NCBI RefSeq assembly: GCF_002432125.1
Contig: NZ_DJFS01000099.1
Coordinates: 85,761-95,678, forward strand
Origin: Brevundimonas sp. UBA5866
GTDB taxonomy: Bacteria > Pseudomonadota > Alphaproteobacteria > Caulobacterales > Caulobacteraceae
Direction of reading: 5' to 3'
DNA: 9,918 bases
This document shows, in pieces, positions 5,704 to 9,918 of this stretch. The stretch's first letter is position 1; each line of letters starts with the position of its first letter. The notes below the pieces were generated by a model. That model did not search any database. It was not told the DNA's origin and worked only from the letters and a program-made list of their open reading frames with translations. The translations under genes and the position numbers were made by a program.

Positions 5704-6636
5704 TCAGGTGAGGTTAAATACGCGGTCCGGCGCTAGCCGACCGGCCTTGAGATTGCAGAGGCAAACCAGCGTCCCGTCGGAGTAGATTGCGACAGTCCCC
5801 TCATCCGAACCCAGTCGGCCTTGGAGCTGTTCAACCTGCTTCGGCAGAAGAACGATGGGTCGTCCCTGTCTCAGAGAGAGGGCTTCCTGTTCCGTCACGG
5901 CCAGATCCGGGATGTCGTCCAGAGCGGTCGCCACAGGCAGAAGGCCTTCAGAGGCGGTGCCCTTATGCGCCAAATCCTCGAGAAAATCCAGTGTGACGGC
6001 GTTCTGTACGTTAAACGGCCCCACCATCTCGCGTCTCAGGACCGAAACATGCCCCTCTGCCCCGAGAACGGCGGCAAGATCGCGCGCCAGCGAACGGACA
6101 TAGACGCCCTTGCCCGTACGCATGGTGATTTCGACGTGATCGGCGTCGGGCGCATAGGTGACGGCAGCCTCATGAATGGTCACGCGGCGGGATTTCAGTT
6201 CCACTTCAAAGCCTTCGCGCGCCAGATCATAGGCGCGCTCGCCATTGACGCGGATGGCCGAGAAGGCAGGCGGGACCTGGTCGATCGTACCAACGAACTG
6301 CGGCAGGGCGGCTTTGACCTGTTCCACCGTCGGACGCACATCCGAGCGGCCGATGATCGTACCCTCGCGGTCGATACTGTCGGTGGAAATGCCCCAGTGG
6401 ATGACGAAGCGGTAGATTTTCTGCGCGTCCATCATGAACGGCACGGTCTTGGTCGCCTCGCCCAGCGCGATCGGCAGGATGCCGGAGGCCAGCGGATCGA
6501 GCGTACCCGCATGGCCTGCCTTCTGGGCGTTGAACAGGCGGCGAACCTTGGTCACGGCCTCGGTCGAGCCCATCTCATAAGGCTTGTCGAGGCAGATCCA
6601 GCCGTTGACGATCTCGCCCTTCTTGCGACGGGCCAT
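5704..6636 (-). CDS. truB: tRNA pseudouridine(55) synthase TruB
   Basis: TruB converts U55 to pseudouridine in the T-loop of almost all tRNAs. The 310-residue product has the normal length. It shows NGWICLDKP near the start (11-19), the catalytic motif GHAGTLDPLASG with D47 as nucleophile, the K-I-Y-R stretch with the conserved tyrosine at 75, PPAFSAIRVNGERAYDLAR (122-140), and GKGVYVRSLARDL (175-187) with the conserved Arg181. The C-terminus (about 235-310) is the shorter, PUA-like RNA-binding extension. Its ATG shares one base with the TGA stop of rbfA (TGATG), a classic sign of translational coupling. Confidence 0.98.
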   Translation of the reverse strand: MARRKKGEIVNGWICLDKPYEMGSTEAVTKVRRLFNAQKAGHAGTLDPLASGILPIALGEATKTVPFMMDAQKIYRFVIHWGISTDSIDREGTIIGRSDVRPTVEQVKAALPQFVGTIDQVPPAFSAIRVNGERAYDLAREGFEVELKSRRVTIHEAAVTYAPDADHVEITMRTGKGVYVRSLARDLAAVLGAEGHVSVLRREMVGPFNVQNAVTLDFLEDLAHKGTASEGLLPVATALDDIPDLAVTEQEALSLRQGRPIVLLPKQVEQLQGRLGSDEGTVAIYSDGTLVCLCNLKAGRLAPDRVFNLT

Positions 6637-7088
6637 CAGTCTTCCTGCGGCTCGTCTTTGGCCTTCAGGTCGGCCTGAATGCGCGGATCATTGAACAGGG
6701 CGTCCATATAACCGGCAGCATTGAAGCTCTTGTCGTGCAGGAAGCGCAGTTCCGGCGTGTATTTCATGTCGATACGACGGCCCAGAAGGCCACGGACGAA
6801 TTTGGAATGCTCGTTCAGAGCCTTCTCGACGTCTTCTTCCAGACCGTTGGTGTCGGCGGTGGTAACGCCCGCGCCCAGCGGTTCGACAAAGACGGTGGCG
6901 TGACGCAGGTCCGGGCTCATTCGGACCTCGGTCACGGTCAATGAGACGCCCATCAGGGCCTCGTCGTGGATTTCGTTTTCACGCAGCACATCGACCAGAG
7001 CGTGACGGATCAGCTCGCCCGCGCGCAGCTGGCGCTGGCTGGGACCTTGCGGGCCGGTGGCGTTGCGGGTGTGTTGTTTGCGGGCCAT
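6636..7088 (-). CDS. rbfA: 30S ribosome-binding factor RbfA
   Basis: RbfA is a small KH-like protein that binds the 30S subunit during late 16S rRNA maturation and helps at low temperature. The 150-residue product has the expected pattern: a basic N-terminus, RAGELIRHALVDVL (22-35), the VSLTVTEVRMSPDLRHATVFV block (48-68), and RRIDMKYTPELRFLHDKS near 104-121, with an acidic tail typical of alphaproteobacterial forms. A strong AAGGAGG (complement of 7097-7103) sits eight bases before the ATG, suggesting independent and efficient initiation rather than coupling to the upstream DUF2459 gene. It is linked to truB by a one-base overlap. Confidence 0.97.
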   Translation of the reverse strand: MARKQHTRNATGPQGPSQRQLRAGELIRHALVDVLRENEIHDEALMGVSLTVTEVRMSPDLRHATVFVEPLGAGVTTADTNGLEEDVEKALNEHSKFVRGLLGRRIDMKYTPELRFLHDKSFNAAGYMDALFNDPRIQADLKAKDEPQED

Positions 7089-7136
7089 GTGACCTGCCTC
7101 CTTAAGTCTCGCGCCGCCGGGGATCGGACGCCGGCT

Positions 7137-7163
7137 GACTAACGCGAAGGGCGCGGTCTAGTC
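7137..7163 (-). repeat. Imperfect hairpin at the end of the DUF2459 gene
   Basis: GACTA (7137-7141) pairs with TAGTC (7159-7163), and inside it CGCG (7143-7146) pairs with CGCG (7152-7155) around a five-base loop, with an unequal internal loop. It touches the stop codon of the DUF2459 gene and precedes rbfA. No T-run follows on the minus strand, so termination is doubtful. Confidence 0.35.
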
Positions 7164-7869
7164 ATTGTGGACGCTCGAGTCCAGTTCGACCCTCGTTATG
7201 GACCGAAACGGCCTTCACCACTTCGGACGACAGCAACGCCCTGCCAACCGGCATCTCCAGTCCACCCGCGTACAGGACTTCGGCCATCCAGTGATTGCAC
7301 AGTTTGAAAACCGAGAACCGCTCGCGGCTTGCGAAATACATTGTGTCCCGCGGGCGATAGGCCTGACTGACGGTGGTTCTTATAGGGGTATCGTCAGAAC
7401 GGGTGGCCAGTGAGCGCGCTATGCGACCTCTCAGACGGGCCATTCCCGTATCATCGAGCGCTGCCCCATAGGCTTCGTCAGCCCACATCTGGCCCGGCGC
7501 CGCCTGCAGCGCAATCAACTGTAGGACAGCAGGTGATCCCCCGGGTGTGAACAGCGCCCTCGCCCCTTCCGGCAGACGCTCGCGGATAGGTCCGCTCCCC
7601 TGAAAAAAGTTTTGCTCGCCCCAACCTATCAGGACCCAGCGAGCATCCGGATACAGGGCGGTTGTCTGTCGCACTGCCCGCGCAAGCGCATCATCCCGGG
7701 CCAACAGCACGGAAACCGGCACCGCGAGATCTGTGTGATAGCCATTGTCCAACAGGTAAACGGTTTGACTGGGGTGCCCCTGTACCCTCTGCGGTTTCCA
7801 GTCCGCGCTCCACCACCCGGCCAGCCCCGACACCAGCATCAGCAAGGCCAGAGCCAGCCACCGTTTCAT
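7162..7869 (-). CDS. DUF2459 / TIGR02117-like membrane-anchored protein
   Basis: The 235-residue product fits the uncharacterised DUF2459 (TIGR02117) family by motif and length. It has a single N-terminal hydrophobic anchor or signal (about 4-20, no lipobox), then an extracytoplasmic domain with VYLLDNGYHTDLAVP (37-51, conserved His45), WVLIGWGEQNFF (78-89), and CNHWMAEVLYAGGLEMP (191-207). The conserved His near the start and Cys near the end suggest a thiol-peptidase-like arrangement, but no activity is known to me, so this is inference. The ATG at 7867-7869 is chosen because it starts the hydrophobic segment; a longer frame would overlap the upstream gene by 17 codons. That gene's TAG stop ends two bases before this ATG and there is no good Shine-Dalgarno, so translation is probably coupled. 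Confidence 0.82.
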   Translation of the reverse strand: MKRWLALALLMLVSGLAGWWSADWKPQRVQGHPSQTVYLLDNGYHTDLAVPVSVLLARDDALARAVRQTTALYPDARWVLIGWGEQNFFQGSGPIRERLPEGARALFTPGGSPAVLQLIALQAAPGQMWADEAYGAALDDTGMARLRGRIARSLATRSDDTPIRTTVSQAYRPRDTMYFASRERFSVFKLCNHWMAEVLYAGGLEMPVGRALLSSEVVKAVSVHNEGRTGLERPQ

Positions 7870-7871
7870 GT

Positions 7872-8384
7872 CTAGCGGTCCAACGGCATGTCGCCTGTGG
7901 CATTGGGCAGGCGCGCCCATTCGCCACGATATCGATAGTTGAGCGCGACACAGTGCCGTTTCCTGCCATCAGGCCAATGCCCGACGGCATGGATGGTCAA
8001 CGGGCGGCCTGAACGTACCCTGCCCACCACAAGCCAGGCCTCTTCTGAGCCGGGGCAAAGTGCGCGCGACAAGGCCCGTCCGTCGCCTTGGGGTTCGATC
8101 GCATAGATGGAGCCGCCTCGCTCTTGTGCGGGTACCACGTCCTGAACACCGGCCACAGACGCGGCTTTGAACGTGGCCGAGCCCCTGCTGCTGGTTGAAT
8201 ACAGCCCTCTCAGTCGCGTGGCTCCGAACAGACCGCGCTCGACCTCAAGGGTAATGCCCCGTGTAAGGGCCTGGGTGGTCCGGTCATCGGCATCGAAGGC
8301 CAGATAGCGCACATCCGCCATAGCGGTACCCGCCGTGCCCACAATCGCGGTCGAGATCAATCCGGCCAGAACGCTTCGCTTCAT
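7872..8384 (-). CDS. Secreted protein of unknown function
   Basis: I do not recognise this 170-residue protein. It starts with a clear Sec signal peptide (MKRS, hydrophobic core 5-19, likely cleavage after AMA at 21-23). The mature part, about 147 residues, has beta-rich looking segments, a Ser/Arg patch (YSTSSRGSATF, 62-72), and two cysteines (110 and 145) that could form one disulfide in the periplasm. No catalytic motif or membrane helix is visible beyond the signal. AAGGGA lies eight bases before the ATG, a good ribosome binding site. It is the first gene of a two-gene unit with the DUF2459 protein (two-base gap) between the infB terminator and rbfA. The product is probably periplasmic and may act with its partner. 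Confidence 0.78.
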   Translation of the reverse strand: MKRSVLAGLISTAIVGTAGTAMADVRYLAFDADDRTTQALTRGITLEVERGLFGATRLRGLYSTSSRGSATFKAASVAGVQDVVPAQERGGSIYAIEPQGDGRALSRALCPGSEEAWLVVGRVRSGRPLTIHAVGHWPDGRKRHCVALNYRYRGEWARLPNATGDMPLDR

Positions 8385-8414
8385 TGCAAATCCCTTGGAT
8401 ACCGCCCTTCAGCG

Positions 8415-8442
8415 AACCTAGCGTCTTGCTGCCTGCGGGCAA
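8415..8442 (-). promoter_or_regulatory. Weak candidate promoter after the infB terminator
   Basis: On the minus strand TTGCCC (8437-8442) is followed after 16 bases by TAGGTT (8415-8420). Its -35 box overlaps the end of the infB terminator T-tract and it would start transcription about 25 bases before the secreted-protein gene. Functionally some promoter is expected here, because the terminator upstream looks strong. The match itself is poor. Confidence 0.25.
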
Positions 8443-8475
8443 AGAAAAAGGCGCGGTACCTTTCGATACCGCGCC
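8441..8475 (-). terminator. Intrinsic terminator after infB
   Basis: On the minus strand GGCGCGGTA and TACCGCGCC (8450-8475) form a perfect 9-bp GC-rich stem with an 8-base loop, followed at once by TTTTTCTTT (complement of 8441-8449). It lies 33 bases after the infB stop and is one of the two best terminators in the window. Confidence 0.92.
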
Positions 8476-8508
8476 CTTTGATCCTGTTCACTGTGGAACA
8501 ACCGAACC

Positions 8509-9918
8509 CTAGTCGAGGGTGCGCTTGATCTCTTCCACGGTGAAGCATTCGATGAAGTCACCTTCCTTGATGTCCTGGAAGCCGGCGAACTGCATACCGC
8601 ATTCCTGACCCGACGGGACTTCGTTGACTTCGTCCTTGAAGCGCTTGAGCGTGTTGAGCACGCCCAGTTCCAGCACCACCACGTCGTCGCGGATGATACG
8701 GACGCGAGCGCCCTTGCGGACCACGCCTTCGGTGACACGGCAGCCGGCGATGCGGCCGACCTTGGTGATGTCGAAGGCTTGCAGCACCTTGGCGTTACCC
8801 AGGAAGGTTTCGCGTTGGATCGGTGCCAGCATGCCCGACAGCACGCCCTTAATGTCATCCAGCAGGTCGTAGATGATCGAGTAGTAGCGGATCTCGACGC
8901 CTTCACGCTCGGCCAGATCGCGGGCCTGCTTGGAGGCACGGACGTTGAAGCCGAGGATTGGAGCGCCAGCCGACTTGGCCAGGTTGACGTCGCTTTCGGT
9001 GATACCACCGGCAGCGTGGGCCACGATGCGCGCACGAACTTCGTCGTTGCCCATCTTCTCCAGCGAAGCGGCGATGGCTTCGGCGGTACCCTGCACGTCC
9101 GACTTGATGAGGACCGGCAGTTCGCTGATCTTCTTCGAGCCGAGCTTGGCCATCATATCGGCCAGCGACAGAGCGCCACCCGACACTTGCGACTTCTCGC
9201 GCTTCTTGCGCTGACGGTATTCCACCAGCTCGCGGGCGCGGGCTTCGGATTCCACCACGGCGAACGCATCGCCCGGCGTCGGAGCTTCCGACAGGCCGAG
9301 GATTTCAACCGGCAGCGACGGACCGGCTTCGGTCAGTTGCTCGTTGCGTTCGTTCAGCAGGGCACGGACCTTACCCCATGCCGAGCCAGCCACAACGATC
9401 TCGCCGCGCTTCAGCGTACCGCGCTTGACCAGAACGGTCGCCACGGCACCACGGCCCTTGTCGAGCTGGGCTTCGATGACGACGCCTTCGGCCGAACGGT
9501 CCGGATTGGCGCGCAGTTCGAGAACTTCGGCCTGCAGAAGTATGGCGTCGGTCAGACCCTTGAGGTTGGTGCGTTCCTTGGCCGACAGTTCGACGACCAT
9601 GGTGTCACCGCCATAAGCTTCGGCAACGATCTCGTGTTGCAGCAGCTCGTTGATGACCTTCTGCGGATCAGCGCCCGGCTTGTCGATCTTGTTGACAGCC
9701 ACGATGATCGGCGAGTTGGCCGCCTTGGCGTGCTGGATGGCTTCGACGGTCTGCGGCATGACGCCGTCGTCGGCAGCCACCACCAGAACCACGATGTCCG
9801 TCACGTTGGCACCGCGGGCACGCATGGCCGAGAAGGCGGCGTGGCCCGGGGTGTCGAGGAAGGTGATGCGCTGACCATCTTCCAGGCGGACTTGATAGGC
9901 ACCGATGTGCTGGGTGAT
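8509..9918 (-). CDS. infB: Translation initiation factor IF-2, C-terminal part (runs off the right edge)
   Basis: IF-2 is the GTPase that brings initiator fMet-tRNA to the 30S subunit and promotes 50S joining. The last 469 residues are present; the reading frame is open to the window edge, so the first ATG inside (9825) is internal. Visible GTPase motifs are ITQHIGAY (1-8 of the fragment, switch I region), DTPGH (22-26, G3), NKID (76-79, G4) and SAK (112-114, G5). Domain II and the linker follow, then the C-terminal domains, where the last (about 370-469, ending EEIKRTLD) binds the fMet-tRNA acceptor end. The P-loop and the long variable N-terminus lie outside the window. In most bacteria infB is followed directly by rbfA; here a terminator and two unrelated genes intervene. 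Confidence 0.98.
   Translation of the reverse strand: MTQHIGAYQVRLEDGQRITFLDTPGHAAFSAMRARGANVTDIVVLVVAADDGVMPQTVEAIQHAKAANSPIIVAVNKIDKPGADPQKVINELLQHEIVAEAYGGDTMVVELSAKERTNLKGLTDAILLQAEVLELRANPDRSAEGVVIEAQLDKGRGAVATVLVKRGTLKRGEIVVAGSAWGKVRALLNERNEQLTEAGPSLPVEILGLSEAPTPGDAFAVVESEARARELVEYRQRKKREKSQVSGGALSLADMMAKLGSKKISELPVLIKSDVQGTAEAIAASLEKMGNDEVRARIVAHAAGGITESDVNLAKSAGAPILGFNVRASKQARDLAEREGVEIRYYSIIYDLLDDIKGVLSGMLAPIQRETFLGNAKVLQAFDITKVGRIAGCRVTEGVVRKGARVRIIRDDVVVLELGVLNTLKRFKDEVNEVPSGQECGMQFAGFQDIKEGDFIECFTVEEIKRTLD

Noticed and set aside
5821..6678. 285-codon rightward frame opposite truB
   Set aside because: Antisense shadow of truB; no motif and no context.
7869..7920. Longer N-terminus for the DUF2459 gene (17 extra codons)
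   Set aside because: It would overlap the end of the upstream gene, and it puts a charged, non-signal-like segment before an otherwise ideal hydrophobic anchor. The ATG at 7867-7869 fits better.
9823..9825. infB start at the first ATG inside the window
   Set aside because: The frame continues upstream to the window edge and encodes the IF-2 G-domain motif DTPGH, so the ATG is internal.

Overview
The window is ordinary, high-GC chromosomal sequence from an alphaproteobacterium, most likely Caulobacteraceae (Brevundimonas, Asticcacaulis or Caulobacter-like). That placement rests on the divergent rph / hrcA-grpE arrangement, on PNPase, S15 and HrcA wording as I remember it from that family, and on codons strongly biased to G/C in the third position. 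No search was run, so the genus is open.

Layout. The left end (1-1402, minus strand) carries the start of grpE and all of hrcA, overlapping by 14 bases. Divergent from them, rph (RNase PH) reads rightward, followed by a small cysteine-rich lipoprotein gene whose ribosome binding site lies inside a predicted hairpin. Next come a 48-base tandem repeat with a covarying stem, a perfect 10-bp hairpin and a strong terminator. From there to the right end everything is on the minus strand and forms a broken version of the conserved translation/RNA-decay cluster. In transcription order it reads infB (3' part only), a strong intrinsic terminator, two exported or membrane-anchored proteins (an unrecognised secreted protein and a DUF2459/TIGR02117-like protein), rbfA, truB, rpsO and pnp.

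How the genes work together. IF-2 (infB) assembles the initiation complex, RbfA matures the 30S subunit, TruB makes pseudouridine 55 in tRNA, S15 is an early 30S assembly protein, and PNPase degrades and processes RNA. RNase PH, the other phosphorolytic exoribonuclease, lies convergent to pnp and trims tRNA 3' ends. HrcA and GrpE belong to the heat-shock/chaperone system. The two envelope genes between infB and rbfA have no evident link to translation and look like an insertion into the cluster.

I see no CRISPR array, tRNA or rRNA gene, insertion sequence, prophage or recognisable defence system. The less ordinary signals lie in non-coding sequence: the covarying repeat at 2674-2766, the hairpin over the lipoprotein start, the rpsO-pnp leader, and the terminator plus two-gene interruption after infB. 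No intergenic stretch exceeds 300 bases; the longest is the 258-base rpsO-pnp spacer.
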